From: Prado023 sp963747335
Lineage (GTDB): Bacteria; Actinomycetota; Actinomycetes; S36-B12; CAIYMF01
Direction of reading: 5' to 3'
Assembly (NCBI GenBank): GCA_963747335.1
Contig: CAVVEV010000007.1
Location: 107,335 to 171,334 of the forward strand
DNA length: 64,000 nucleotides
Made by a program: the position numbers and the translations under genes. The notes below the pieces were generated by a model. The model did not search any database and was not told the DNA's origin. It saw nothing but the letters and a program-made list of their open reading frames with translations. Below, piece by piece: positions 31,841 through 40,396 of the stretch (the stretch's first letter is position 1; every line of letters begins with the position of its first letter).

Positions 31841-32524
31841 GTGCTGGTCCAGATGCACGACGAGCCGCGCACGACCGGGGCGGCCACCGGAATGCCGCTA
31901 GGCTTGGGTGCCATGACGACCGCCAGCCCGCCGCCGGAGTCGGATGCGGCGCGGTCGGCCCGGTTCGAGCGCGACGCCCTTCCCCACCTGGATTCGCTCT
32001 ACAGCGCGGCACTGAAGCTCACGCGCAACCCCGCGGAGGCCGAGGACCTGGTCCAGGAGACCTTCCTCAAGGCGTTCGCAGCGTTCCACCAGTACAAGGA
32101 CGGCACCAACCTGCGGGCATGGCTGTACCGGATCCTGACCAACACGTTCATCAACTCGTATCGCAAGAAGCAGCGTGAGCCCCTGCAGTCCTCGACCGAC
32201 GACGTCGAGGACTGGCAGATGGCCCGCGCTGAGGGGCACACTGCCGGAGGTCTGCGCTCGGCTGAGGCCGAGGCCCTCGACAGCCTGCCCGACTCCGATG
32301 TCACCGCCGCGCTGGCGGCCCTGCCCGAGGAGTTCCGGATGGCGGTCTACTACGCCGACGTCGAGGGGTTCGCCTACAAGGAGATCGCCGAGATCATGGG
32401 CACCCCTGTCGGCACGGTCATGTCGCGCCTGCACCGCGGTCGCAAGCTCCTGCGCGCGAACCTCGAGGACTACGCGATCGAGCGCGGCCTGATCCGCGCC
32501 GGATCCCAGGGGGAGCCGTCATGA
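31841..32524 (+). CDS. sigR: ECF sigma factor SigR/SigH, two possible starts
   Basis: Thiol-oxidative stress sigma factor. Region 2 (LYSAALKLTRNPAEAEDLVQ, NLRAWLYRILTNTFINSYRK) and region 4 (LPEEFRMAVYYADVEGFAYK, MGTPVGTVMSRLHRGRKLL) are complete. GTG 31841 follows GAGGAG and would be used on mRNA from the GGAAT-N18-GTT promoter, giving 227 residues. ATG 31913 (MTTASPPPES) lies 8 nt after TAGGCT (31899-31904) and gives the usual 203-residue form from a leaderless transcript. An extended unstable isoform is known for Streptomyces SigR. The stop overlaps rsrA by 4 bp. Confidence 0.93.
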   Translation: MLVQMHDEPRTTGAATGMPLGLGAMTTASPPPESDAARSARFERDALPHLDSLYSAALKLTRNPAEAEDLVQETFLKAFAAFHQYKDGTNLRAWLYRILTNTFINSYRKKQREPLQSSTDDVEDWQMARAEGHTAGGLRSAEAEALDSLPDSDVTAALAALPEEFRMAVYYADVEGFAYKEIAEIMGTPVGTVMSRLHRGRKLLRANLEDYAIERGLIRAGSQGEPS

Positions 32525-32796
32525 GCTGCGGCGATCCCCACGAGCTGGACTGCACTGCGGCCCTCGAGCACCTCTACGAGTTCCTCGACGGTGAGGTGGC
32601 CCCCACCGACCACGAGCAGATCGCCCACCATCTCCAGGAATGTGGTCCCTGCCTTCAGGAGTACGACGTCGAGCGGATCGTCAAGGCGCTGGTCGCGCGC
32701 TCGTGCTGCGAGGTCGCCCCGTCCCAGCTGCGCTCCCGGCTCGTCGCCGAACTGGCCAGCGTCCGGATCACGATCGATGCGCCCGAGCAGGGCTGA
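32521..32796 (+). CDS. rsrA: Zinc anti-sigma factor RsrA/RshA
   Basis: 91-residue redox-sensing anti-sigma factor of SigR. It has the ZAS motif H-x3-C-x2-C (HLQECGPC) and further cysteines in MSCGDP, LDC and SCCEV. Oxidation to a disulfide with zinc loss would release SigR. ATGA overlap with sigR ensures coupled synthesis. Confidence 0.93.
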   Translation: MSCGDPHELDCTAALEHLYEFLDGEVAPTDHEQIAHHLQECGPCLQEYDVERIVKALVARSCCEVAPSQLRSRLVAELASVRITIDAPEQG

Positions 32797-32835
32797 GCCC
32801 GGTCAACCCGCCCACCCCCGGCTTGTCACGGCAGG

Positions 32836-33303
32836 ATGGTCGGCGTGCACCTGTCCCTGCACCTGACCTCCCCCAGCGTCCGTCCCGCGGTCGTCGCCGA
32901 CGCGTGCGCCCTGCTCGATGAGGAGGTCGCACGCACATCCGGCGTGTCCGGGATGGCTGTCCGCTCGGCCTACCGGCTGCTGAGGGGGATCCGTCCGGGC
33001 ATGGTGCCCAACGCCGTGGACGGGCTGCTCGACCCGTTCGCCGACCAGGTGGACCCCTTCTACCAGCAGCATCTGGCGACCGGCGAGCCGCTGGCCGACA
33101 TCCTGACCGCACAGCGCACGAGCATGGCCGAGGCCCTGCTGTCGATCACCGACGACCGGGCGGAGCGCACCAGCCACGTGACCCTGCGCCGCGCCTACCA
33201 GCGAGTGCGTGGATCCGCACGAGGCTACGTCGAGGCGGCCGCCCCCGGCATCGCTGGGCTGATCGACGCGCACACGCCGGCGGCACCAGACCCGTCTGCC
33301 TGA
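32836..33303 (+). CDS. Conserved actinobacterial helical protein (DUF6918-like)
   Basis: 155 residues, soluble, rich in helices, with FADQVDPFYQQHLATGE, MAEALLSITDDRAERTS and AAAPGIAGLIDAHTP. From memory it resembles the DUF6918 family of actinobacteria, which has no known function. An in-frame GTG at 32845 lies 7 nt after CAGGAT and could be a leaderless start (MHLSLHL). Cannot be assigned further. Confidence 0.65.
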   Translation: MVGVHLSLHLTSPSVRPAVVADACALLDEEVARTSGVSGMAVRSAYRLLRGIRPGMVPNAVDGLLDPFADQVDPFYQQHLATGEPLADILTAQRTSMAEALLSITDDRAERTSHVTLRRAYQRVRGSARGYVEAAAPGIAGLIDAHTPAAPDPSA

Positions 33304-33326
33304 GCGGCGGCGAGTCTCGAGGGTGC

Positions 33327-34079
33327 CTACGCTGCCGCACCCCGGCGGGGGAGCAGACCCAGCACGAGCCCGAGGAAGGCGGTTCCACCGACCACGAGCA
33401 GCGGTGTCAACGTGCCCAACGCCACGACGCCGTACATCACGAGCAGGGCAGCAACGCCCACACCCAGCACGAGACCCGCGAGGATCCCGAGGATCGTGCG
33501 GCCGAAGCGGTTCTGCCTGACAGGGATTGCCGGCACATGCAGGAGCATCCGCAGCAGCATCAGCATCCCGATGCCGCCCACGACACTCAGGGCGATCGCG
33601 ACCCACCCAGCGGGTGACTGCAGCGGGTTGCCGGAGAACTGGATCCAGCCGGACACGCTGCACGTGGCCCCTGCCTCACCGGTCAGGTCGACCGTCACGA
33701 GGACCAGGCCGGGGATGGCGAAGGGCAGGTACTCGCTCGGGGTGATCTCGCCATCGGCCGTCGTCGTGCCCGAGCTGTTCCGCACGTCCCCCGAGAACGA
33801 GAACGGTGCGGCGCGGACAGTCCAGTCGCCGTTCGCGATCACCACGTCCGAGGACCCCGCCCACCTCACTGGGCCGTCGAAGTCGACCCGGAACGGATCT
33901 TCCTGGGTGGCTCCGGGACCGGGTGCGGTGACGGACTGGATCTCCTCACCCGCTGCGGTGAACGAGGTGGCGGAGCCCTGGCATCCCGAGGCGTCCGCGC
34001 CGACCGCCGCTCCGGCGGCAACTCCGGCCAGCAGCAGGGCTGCGAAGGCCGACAGGATCGTGCGTGATGGGTGCCGCAT
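33327..34079 (-). CDS. Secreted/membrane protein, unknown function
   Basis: The 250 residues start MRHPSRTILSAFAALLLAGV after AGGAGG. There is a signal peptide or signal anchor, then an extracellular domain of about 120 residues with two cysteines (GCQGSATSF, ATCSVSGWIQF) resembling a beta-rich fold. Three hydrophobic segments follow toward the C-terminus (VAIALSVVGGIGMLMLL, ILGILAGLVLGVGVAALLV, LLVVGGTAFLGLVLGLL). It is convergent with the upstream small gene across 23 bp. No family recognised. Confidence 0.7.
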   Translation of the reverse strand: MRHPSRTILSAFAALLLAGVAAGAAVGADASGCQGSATSFTAAGEEIQSVTAPGPGATQEDPFRVDFDGPVRWAGSSDVVIANGDWTVRAAPFSFSGDVRNSSGTTTADGEITPSEYLPFAIPGLVLVTVDLTGEAGATCSVSGWIQFSGNPLQSPAGWVAIALSVVGGIGMLMLLRMLLHVPAIPVRQNRFGRTILGILAGLVLGVGVAALLVMYGVVALGTLTPLLVVGGTAFLGLVLGLLPRRGAAA

Positions 34080-34196
34080 TGCTCCTCCTACGGGCAGGCC
34101 TGCGTGGGCACGCAGGTGCCCGACTGCCAGTCTCCCAGCGCCGATCAGGGCACCACGAGGGCCGGAAGTCCCTACCACGTGGGTGATGCACGTCCC

Positions 34197-34592
34197 TCAG
34201 GCGCCGGCGTCGTAGGCTGCGGCGACCCATCCGGCCACCTCGTCATCGAGCTCCCTCGGGTCGCGGACCTCGAGGTGGTGCATCCATCGGCCGGGGTGGG
34301 GCTCCACCACCTGCTTCCACCGCGGGCTGCTGAGGTGCTGGCGAAGGCCGAGGGACAGGACCACCTGGGCGTCCGGGTGGGTCAGCCATGTGCCCGGCAG
34401 CCAGAGCCAGGCGAAGCCGATCCGGTGCCGGAATGCCACCTGTGTCCTCGTGAGTCGGACCACCGCGGGCCCGAGGCCGGCGACGACGCCGCTCGTCCAG
34501 CCGAACACCGCCGCACCGACGGGGCTCCCGGCGAAGAACTCGCCGATGGCCGACACTGCCGCGGGGTCGTCAAGCTCCCACTCGGTTGCCAC
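34197..34592 (-). CDS. DUF5655-like protein
   Basis: About 131 residues. The region TRTQVAFRHRIGFAWLWLPG followed by VVLSLGL and VVEPHPGRWMHHLEVRDP resembles DUF5655, a family related to endonuclease-like and other uncharacterised domains. GTG 34592 is taken as start because TAGCGT (34605-34600 on this strand) ends 7 nt before it, a leaderless pattern; the frame is open further upstream to 34631. Function unknown. Confidence 0.65.
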   Translation of the reverse strand: MATEWELDDPAAVSAIGEFFAGSPVGAAVFGWTSGVVAGLGPAVVRLTRTQVAFRHRIGFAWLWLPGTWLTHPDAQVVLSLGLRQHLSSPRWKQVVEPHPGRWMHHLEVRDPRELDDEVAGWVAAAYDAGA

Positions 34593-34724
34593 CCCTCCGA
34601 CGCTAGCGGGTCGCGACCACGTCGCGGGCACGGCGTCGGGTGGGCGGGCCGGGACTCAGGGGGATTTCCCCCTCCGAGCGCGCGTGTGCGACCATGTGAC
34701 ATCCGGAGGACCTGAGGAGTCGAC

Positions 34725-34799
34725 ATGAGCAAGCGCGCCCGCAAGCGCCGTTCCCGCAAGGGCAATGGGGCCAATCACGGCCGTCGTCCCAACGCCTGA
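34725..34799 (+). CDS. Small basic ribosomal protein bL37-type (24 residues)
   Basis: Encodes MSKRARKRRSRKGNGANHG ending RRPNA, matching the 24-residue actinobacterial 50S protein bL37 known from mycobacterial ribosomes (pattern M-x-K-R-x-R-K ... ANHG-x-RPN). GAGGAG lies 6 nt upstream, and a strong terminator hairpin follows 17 nt after the stop. It is below the size cut-off of most gene finders. Confidence 0.85.
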   Translation: MSKRARKRRSRKGNGANHGRRPNA

Positions 34800-34816
34800 C
34801 CGACGTCGCGACGCGA

Positions 34817-34843
34817 CGAGGAGGGGCCTGCGGTCCCTCCTCG
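34817..34843 (+). terminator. Terminator hairpin after bL37 gene
   Basis: CGAGGAGGG (34817-34825) pairs perfectly with CCCTCCTCG (34835-34843), 9-nt loop, followed by TTCG. GC-rich intrinsic-type terminator with a poor U tract. Confidence 0.65.
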
Positions 34844-34914
34844 TTCGCATGTCGGGCACTGCTCCGATCGGGGTAACGGTCAAGATCCGGCCCCCACCGG
34901 TCGAATAGACCGAC

Positions 34915-36057
34915 GTGAGCCTTACATCCGTGGGTTCGGTCTCCTTCGGGATGCCGGAACGTTCGACCCGGGCAACATCCGCCCGGTCCGTCGAGCCGTA
35001 CTTGCGCGCCCTCGTCGAATCAGGGGGGTCGGACCTGCACGTCAAGGTCGGGTCACCACCACGGGTGCGCATCGATGGGCGCCTGCGCAAGCTGCAGGCC
35101 CCCGAGCTGACCGCTGACGACACCGAGCACATGGTTCGCCAGGTGCTGCGATCGGACCTGGTCGAGTACTTCGAGCGCACGTGCGAGGCGGACTTCGCCT
35201 ATGCGATCGAGGGGCTCGGGCGGTTCCGAGTCAATGCGTTCCGCCAGCGGGGCTCCGCGGGGATGGTCTTCCGGCGGGTCGCCATCGGTGCCGAGCCGCT
35301 GGAGCAGCTCGGGCTTCCCGCCGTGGTCTCCGCGCTGGCCACCGAGCCGCGCGGCCTGGTGCTGGTCACCGGCCCCACCGGCTCGGGCAAGTCCACGACG
35401 CTGGCCGGGATGATCGACCACGTCAACAGCCATCGCGAGGTCAACATCGTCACGATCGAGGACCCGATCGAGATCGTGCACTTCGACAAGCTGGGCATGA
35501 TCAGCCAGCGCGAGGTCCACGTCGACACCGACGACTTCGCCACCGCCATGCGCGGCGCGATGCGCCAGGACCCGGACGTCATCATGGTCGGCGAGATGCG
35601 CGACCTGGAGACTGTCAAGGCGGCGATCACGGCTGCGGAGACCGGCCACCTGGTCATGTCCACCCTGCACACCGTGGATGCCCAGGAGACCGTCGCCCGG
35701 ATCATCGACTTCTTCCCCCCACATGAGCAGCAGCAGGTGCGCTTCTCGCTGGCCGGCGCCCTGCGCGGGATCCTGTGCCAGCGGCTGGTGCTTCGGGCCG
35801 ACGGGCGTGGTCGCGCGGTCGTCATGGAGGTCTGCGTCAACACCGGTCGCGTGGCCGACGCCATCGCCGATCCGGCCAAGACCTCGATGCTGGCCTCCCT
35901 GGTGGCCGAGGGTGGCTACTACGGCATGCAGACCTTCGACCAGCACCTGACCGTGCTCTACCGCGATGGCATGGTCAGCCTGGACGCGGCCCTGGCAGCC
36001 TCCAGCAACCCGCACGACCTCATGGTCGAGCTGCGCAGACTGGGCCTCGTGTCCTGA
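34915..36057 (+). CDS. pilT: PilT-type pilus retraction ATPase (orphan)
   Basis: The 380 residues hold an N-terminal PilT/GspE domain (SDLHVKVGSPPRVRIDGRL) and a RecA-like ATPase. Walker A is GPTGSGKSTT, the Asp box TIEDPIE, Walker B RQDPDVIMVGEMRD and the His box TGHLVMSTLHT. The C-terminus has the PilT-like RVADAIADPAKTSML. By family it powers type IV pilus retraction, but no other pilus gene is in the window. GTG start; TAGACC (34906-34911) lies 3 nt upstream, so the true start might be a little further in. Confidence 0.88.
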   Translation: MSLTSVGSVSFGMPERSTRATSARSVEPYLRALVESGGSDLHVKVGSPPRVRIDGRLRKLQAPELTADDTEHMVRQVLRSDLVEYFERTCEADFAYAIEGLGRFRVNAFRQRGSAGMVFRRVAIGAEPLEQLGLPAVVSALATEPRGLVLVTGPTGSGKSTTLAGMIDHVNSHREVNIVTIEDPIEIVHFDKLGMISQREVHVDTDDFATAMRGAMRQDPDVIMVGEMRDLETVKAAITAAETGHLVMSTLHTVDAQETVARIIDFFPPHEQQQVRFSLAGALRGILCQRLVLRADGRGRAVVMEVCVNTGRVADAIADPAKTSMLASLVAEGGYYGMQTFDQHLTVLYRDGMVSLDAALAASSNPHDLMVELRRLGLVS

Positions 36058-36088
36058 TCCGTCCGCCCGGGGACCTACGCTCATCGTC

Positions 36089-36472
36089 GTGACCATCCTG
36101 CGCTTCACCGTCACCGACGACGACACCGCCCTGGCCCTGGGCAGCGGTGACGTCCCCGTCCTGGCCACCCCGAGGCTGCTCGCGTGGATGGAGGCAGCCA
36201 GCGTCGCCGCTGTGTCGTCGCGTCTGGACGCCTCGAGCACCACGGTGGGCGTCGAGGTGTGGATGCGCCACCGCCGGGCCACAGCAGTCGGGGCGGTCGT
36301 GGAGATCGAGGTCACGGAGGTGACCGAGCAGGACCGCGGGCTGTCCTTCGAGCTCCTCGCGCGCGAGGTTCCCGCCGCGGACGGACCCGCCGGGACGACG
36401 TTCCGGGAGATCGCCCACGGACGCGTGGTCCGGGCGATCGTCGACCGCGGAGCCTTCCTGGGCCGGCTCTGA
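36089..36472 (+). CDS. FlK-like hotdog thioesterase
   Basis: 127 residues: FTVTDDDTALALGSGDVPVL, ATPRLLAWMEAASVAAV, then VGVEVWMRHRRATAVGAVVEIEV and HGRVVRAIVDRGAFLGRL. This is the fluoroacetyl-CoA-thioesterase-like family, a small hotdog domain acting on acyl-CoA; the true substrate is unknown. TACGCT (36076-36081) ends 7 nt before GTG 36089, so it is probably leaderless. Confidence 0.75.
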   Translation: MTILRFTVTDDDTALALGSGDVPVLATPRLLAWMEAASVAAVSSRLDASSTTVGVEVWMRHRRATAVGAVVEIEVTEVTEQDRGLSFELLAREVPAADGPAGTTFREIAHGRVVRAIVDRGAFLGRL

Positions 36473-36627
36473 TCCGGCCACGCCCGACCTGGCGCAGCCG
36501 GGATCGCCCACGGCATGGGCGGACCTTAGCCCTGTCATGGCGGCTGTTGGACGCGACGCCAGGGATGTCCGCCGTAACGTCGGGGCCATGTCCACCCCTC
36601 CCGGTGGGCCGAACTGAGGAGGTCCCC

Positions 36628-37329
36628 ATGCACGTCCGAATCATGGCCCTGTCGACGGCTCTGGCCGCGTCCACGCTCCTGGCCGCTCCGGCCATGGCCG
36701 ACCCGGCCACCCCTCCCGCGACTCCCAACACTGGCCCCGCGATCACGGCGCCGGCACCGGAGAAGGCCCAGGCCAGGCTGCGGTACCGCAACTCGTGCAA
36801 GGCGCAGGTCGCCACCCTGCCGGCTGCGGTCGAGGGGCAGCCCGCGACCTTCAAGCCCGGTGACAAGAAGGGCGTCTACCTCTGGCACGAGAAGGCAGGA
36901 TGGCGAGTGCGCCTGACCCACGACCTGCCGAAGGTCGTGGTGAACGACGTCGCGAAGCCGCAGCTGATCGAGGTCCGCGGCCGGATCACGTCGACCCGCA
37001 AGTTCGCGAAGGTGCAGACTGTCCGCCTGGAGGACAAGCAGCGGGGTGAGTGGGTCTCGGTGCAGCGTCCGAGCCGCAAGGTCATGGAGTTCCGCTTCGT
37101 CAACGGTGGTTTCATCGATGGGATCAACTTCACCGCCGGCTGCTCCGGGAAGCTCAGCTTCACCGTCTGGGAGGTCACGAGGGACGCCTCCGGAACCGTG
37201 AAGCGCACGCCGTTGCCGATCTATGTCGGATCCACCCCGACCCTGGTGGACGCCACCACGGATCCGGCGCTGGCCGGGTCCCCGGATGACGTCTCCCGCG
37301 TCGTGATCCGTCGCACACCGGTCAACTGA
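36628..37329 (+). CDS. Secreted protein, unknown function
   Basis: 233 residues with a clear signal peptide (MHVRIMALSTALAASTLL, cleavage near AMA-DPA), a Pro/Thr-rich spacer, and a beta-rich domain with two cysteines (YRNSCKAQ and FTAGCSGKL) that could form a disulfide. There are many Lys/Arg residues in the middle. GAGGAGGT precedes the ATG, and a very strong terminator follows. No family recognised. Confidence 0.75.
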   Translation: MHVRIMALSTALAASTLLAAPAMADPATPPATPNTGPAITAPAPEKAQARLRYRNSCKAQVATLPAAVEGQPATFKPGDKKGVYLWHEKAGWRVRLTHDLPKVVVNDVAKPQLIEVRGRITSTRKFAKVQTVRLEDKQRGEWVSVQRPSRKVMEFRFVNGGFIDGINFTAGCSGKLSFTVWEVTRDASGTVKRTPLPIYVGSTPTLVDATTDPALAGSPDDVSRVVIRRTPVN

Positions 37330-37342
37330 TCACACCACCGCA

Positions 37343-37388
37343 CGCCGTCGTGCCCCGGAGCCCCTCCACGGCCCGGGGCACGACGGCG
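37343..37388 (+). terminator. Strong terminator hairpin
   Basis: CGCCGTCGTGCCCCGG (37343-37358) pairs perfectly over 16 bp with CCGGGGCACGACGGCG (37373-37388), 14-nt loop. It ends the transcript of the secreted-protein gene. Confidence 0.8.
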
Positions 37389-37473
37389 TCCACCGTCCTC
37401 GAGTTGCGGGCGACGGGTCGATCCGCGGGCGCCACACGGATACAGTGGGGTTCCCCGAGGTGAGGAATCCCCG

Positions 37474-38526
37474 ATGTCCGAGGACCGCGGCGCCCTGATG
37501 GCCGCCGAGATCGCCGAGCAGCCCGAGGCACTCGCCCGCCTGTTGGCACCCGACGCCCTCGCGCGGGCGCGGGCGCTGTCCGAGACCATCCGGCAGCGCA
37601 GCCCCAGGTTCGTGCTGCTGGCGGCGCGCGGCACGAGTGACCATGCGGCTCTCTACGCGAAGTACCTGGTCGAGGTGTCCCTGGGACTTCCCGCAGGACT
37701 CGCGTCGCCCTCGACGATGACGGCCTACGGGGCCCGACCAGATCTCTCCGACGTCCTGCTGCTGACAGTCAGCCAGAGCGGCGGATCCCCGGACCTGGTC
37801 GAGACCGTGAGCACGGCGCGCGCCGGCGGTGCCACGACGCTGGCCGTCACGAACAACCCCGACAGCGCCCTGGCTGCAGCCGCCGAGCTGCACCTCGATG
37901 TGCTGGCCGGTCCCGAGCATGCCGTCGCGGCAACGAAGTCCTACTCGTCGCAGCTGCTGGCCCTCTGGCTGATCATCGACGCCTTCCGCGGTGGCGACGC
38001 GACAGCCGCCCAAGGGATCCCCGAGGCGGCGCAGTCCCTGGTGGACCGCCGCGCCGAGGTCGCTGACCTGGCCTCGCGCTACCGGTTCACCGACCGGCTG
38101 GTGACCACCGGCCGCGGCTACTCCTACCCGACGGCGCGTGAGGCTGCGCTGAAGCTCATGGAGACCTCCTACGTGGCCGCCCATGCCTACTCCGGCGCGG
38201 ACCTGCTCCACGGCCCGCTGGCGATGATCGACCACGATCATCCGGTGATCGCCGTCGTGCCCGACGGAAAGGGCGCCGAGGCGATGCAGCCGGTCCTCGA
38301 GCGACTGGCGGAGCGGGGGGCTGACGTGACGGTCTTCGGCGGGACACGCTCGACGTCATTGGGGACCGTGGGCTACGACCTGCGCTGCGAGGACGTCGCC
38401 GAGGAGCTGCACCCCGTGGTCGACATCATCCCGCTGCAGCAGTTGGCCCTGCAGATGACACTGGCCCGTGGGTTCGACCCGGATGCCCCGCGTGGGCTCA
38501 GCAGGGTGACCGAGACGCTGACGTAG
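37474..38526 (+). CDS. Double-SIS sugar-phosphate isomerase/deaminase (GlmS-isomerase-like)
   Basis: The 350 residues contain two SIS domains without a glutaminase domain. LLAARGTSDHAALYAKYLVE, LLTVSQSGGSPDLVETV and AATKSYSSQLLALWL are in the first, and GRGYSYPTAREAALKLMETSYV with LLHGPLAMI in the second. The relatives are GlmS-like and NagB-II glucosamine-6-phosphate deaminases, which act on amino sugar phosphates. TACAGT (37441-37446) may be its -10. No sugar transporter or regulator is adjacent, so the substrate is open. Confidence 0.82.
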   Translation: MSEDRGALMAAEIAEQPEALARLLAPDALARARALSETIRQRSPRFVLLAARGTSDHAALYAKYLVEVSLGLPAGLASPSTMTAYGARPDLSDVLLLTVSQSGGSPDLVETVSTARAGGATTLAVTNNPDSALAAAAELHLDVLAGPEHAVAATKSYSSQLLALWLIIDAFRGGDATAAQGIPEAAQSLVDRRAEVADLASRYRFTDRLVTTGRGYSYPTAREAALKLMETSYVAAHAYSGADLLHGPLAMIDHDHPVIAVVPDGKGAEAMQPVLERLAERGADVTVFGGTRSTSLGTVGYDLRCEDVAEELHPVVDIIPLQQLALQMTLARGFDPDAPRGLSRVTETLT

Positions 38527-38596
38527 GGGCAGCTCGCCGCACCGGTGCGGCGGGTGGGTGAGTGCGCGCCACTGGGCGCGGGAAGGGCAGGCGCAG

Positions 38597-40051
38597 GTGG
38601 CTGTGCGCACCCTGGCCGACATCGCCTCCGATCGCACGGATCTGGAGCCGGGAGCCATCGCGCACTGCGAGTTCCTGCGGCGCGACCTCGGGCTGCTGGC
38701 CGACCTTGCCTTCTCCGACCTGATCCTGTGGCTTCCGGTCTGGAACCAGGGCGGCTTCGTGGCCGCCGCCCAGGTGCGCCCGTCGACGGCAGCCACGCGC
38801 TACCCCAACGACCTGGTCGGCACCTTCACCCCCCGCGGGCGGCGACCCGAGCTGGATCGCGCATGGTCGGCCCCGGGCCTCGGGCAGCTCGCGGCACGCA
38901 CCGACCCGCTGCTGCCGGCCGCAGGTGAGGCGGTGGGCGTGGGACTGAGCGCCAACGGTCCCTGGATCGCAGCCCTGACCCGCTCGGCGGTCCCGGCCGC
39001 GCGGGCGTCGGGCACCCTCGAGCGGGCCTACCTGGGCGCCGCCGACGACCTCTTCGCGATGATCCGGACCGGTGAGTTCCCCTATCGCGAGGTGTCGGAC
39101 TCCACGGGGGCTGAACCTCGGGTCGGCGATGGCCTGATCCGCCTCGATGTCTCGGGCATCGTCGAGTTCGCCAGCCCCAACGCCTCGTCGGCCTTCCGCA
39201 GGCTCGGACTGGCCACGGACCTGATCGGGGCCCACCTCGGCCTCGTCAGCGGGCGTATCGCCCGCAGGGGCGGCGCGGTCGATGCCAGCGTCGCGCTGGT
39301 GTGCGGTGGGCGGACGCCCGGGGAGGTGGAGCTGTCGTCGGACACCGCCACGATCACGGTGCGTGCCCTGCCGATGCGGGGGCCGGGAACGCAGCGGGGG
39401 TCGCTGGTCCTGGTCCGCGACGTCACGGAGCTGCGGCGCCGGGAGCGTGCCCTGCTGAGCAAGGACGCGACGATCCGCGAGATCCATCACCGGGTCAAGA
39501 ACAACCTGCAGACTGTCGCCGCTCTGCTGCGACTGCAGTCCAGGCGGCTCGACCAGCCCGGGGCTGCCGCTGCCCTGGCGGAGGCCGAGCGCCGAGTGGG
39601 GGCGATCGCCGTCGTCCACGACCTCCTCGCCCAGGCCAGCACGGAAGAGGTCCCCTTCGACGCCGTGGCAGACAGGCTGGTGACCATGGTGCGCCAGACC
39701 TCGGCGGCCGACATCGGTGCGCGCCTCATCGTGCGCACGGGATCCTTCGGAGAGGTGCCCGCTGAACAGGCGACGGCCCTGGCGATGGCCCTCGTGGAGC
39801 TGCTGGCCAATGCCGTCGAACATGGTGCGGACGACGTCCAGCTGGGCAGCGCGCGCGACGCCGTGGGCCTGCACGTCGTGGTCAGCGACGGGGGCGCCGG
39901 TTTCCCCGAGGGGTTCGAGCTGGCGTCCTCGCCGAGGCTGGGCCTGCGGATCGTGGACACGCTCGTCCGCGAGGAGCTCAACGGGACGCTGACCCTGGGC
40001 CGCTCGGGGGATCGCACCGAGGTCCTCGTCGACCTGCCGCCCGACCAATGA
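38597..40051 (+). CDS. pdtaS: PdtaS-type sensor histidine kinase (HisKA_2/HWE-like)
   Basis: Soluble sensor kinase of about 484 residues. It has an N-terminal GAF-like domain (HCEFLRRDLGLLADLAFSDL), a PAS-like middle (LIRLDVSGIVEFASPNASS), the phosphoacceptor motif EIHHRVKNNLQTVAALLRLQ and an HATPase domain with N-box VELLANAVEHGADD and DGGAGFPEGF. It matches mycobacterial PdtaS, partner of the antitermination regulator PdtaR, which is not in this window. GTG 38597 follows GGAAGGG; a longer frame begins at 38558. Confidence 0.88.
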   Translation: MAVRTLADIASDRTDLEPGAIAHCEFLRRDLGLLADLAFSDLILWLPVWNQGGFVAAAQVRPSTAATRYPNDLVGTFTPRGRRPELDRAWSAPGLGQLAARTDPLLPAAGEAVGVGLSANGPWIAALTRSAVPAARASGTLERAYLGAADDLFAMIRTGEFPYREVSDSTGAEPRVGDGLIRLDVSGIVEFASPNASSAFRRLGLATDLIGAHLGLVSGRIARRGGAVDASVALVCGGRTPGEVELSSDTATITVRALPMRGPGTQRGSLVLVRDVTELRRRERALLSKDATIREIHHRVKNNLQTVAALLRLQSRRLDQPGAAAALAEAERRVGAIAVVHDLLAQASTEEVPFDAVADRLVTMVRQTSAADIGARLIVRTGSFGEVPAEQATALAMALVELLANAVEHGADDVQLGSARDAVGLHVVVSDGGAGFPEGFELASSPRLGLRIVDTLVREELNGTLTLGRSGDRTEVLVDLPPDQ

Positions 40052-40084
40052 CGAACGGCCGACCCCGGGGGACCGGCCGTTCGT
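40051..40084 (+). terminator. Terminator between pdtaS and whiB (convergent)
   Basis: ACGAACGGCCG (40051-40061) pairs with CGGCCGTTCGT (40074-40084), 12-nt loop. It lies between converging genes and can act in both directions. Confidence 0.75.
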
Positions 40085-40108
40085 TCGACTTGTGGGGCAG
40101 TGGCGGCC

Positions 40109-40363
40109 TCAGCTGTGGGCGCGGGCCCGGGCCCGCGCGTTGCGGCGCTTGAGGGCGCGCCGCTCGTCCTCGCTCATGCCGCCCCAGACACCGGCATCCT
40201 GCCCGCTCTCGATCGCCCACTTGAGGCAGACGTCGACAACCTCGCAACGATGACACACGGCGCGTGCCTCTTCGATCTGCATGAGTGCGGGACCGGTGTT
40301 CCCGATGGGGAAGAACAGCTCGGGATCCTCATCACGGCATGCCGCCTTGTGGCGCCAGTCCAT
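40109..40363 (-). CDS. whiB1: WhiB1-type iron-sulfur transcription factor
   Basis: 84 residues, the same length as mycobacterial WhiB1 and very similar (MDWRHKAACRDEDPELFFP, GVWGGMSEDERRALKRRNAR). Four cysteines ligate the 4Fe-4S cluster: C9, then C37, C40 and C46 in CHRCEVVDVC. The GVWGG turn and basic tail bind DNA or sigma. Family members sense nitric oxide and bind the primary sigma factor. GAGGAG precedes the ATG. The 315-bp upstream region holds a Crp-like site and a palindrome. Confidence 0.93.
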   Translation of the reverse strand: MDWRHKAACRDEDPELFFPIGNTGPALMQIEEARAVCHRCEVVDVCLKWAIESGQDAGVWGGMSEDERRALKRRNARARARAHS

Positions 40364-40382
40364 GTCTCCTCGCCTTTCCTGC

Positions 40383-40396
40383 ACCCCGATCGGGGT
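40383..40396. repeat. Perfect 14-bp palindrome in the whiB1 leader
   Basis: ACCCCGATCGGGGT, 20 bp upstream of the whiB1 ATG. The 12-mer CCGATCGGGGTA also occurs at 34864-34875, 40 bp before pilT. Possible operator for a dimeric regulator. Confidence 0.45.
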
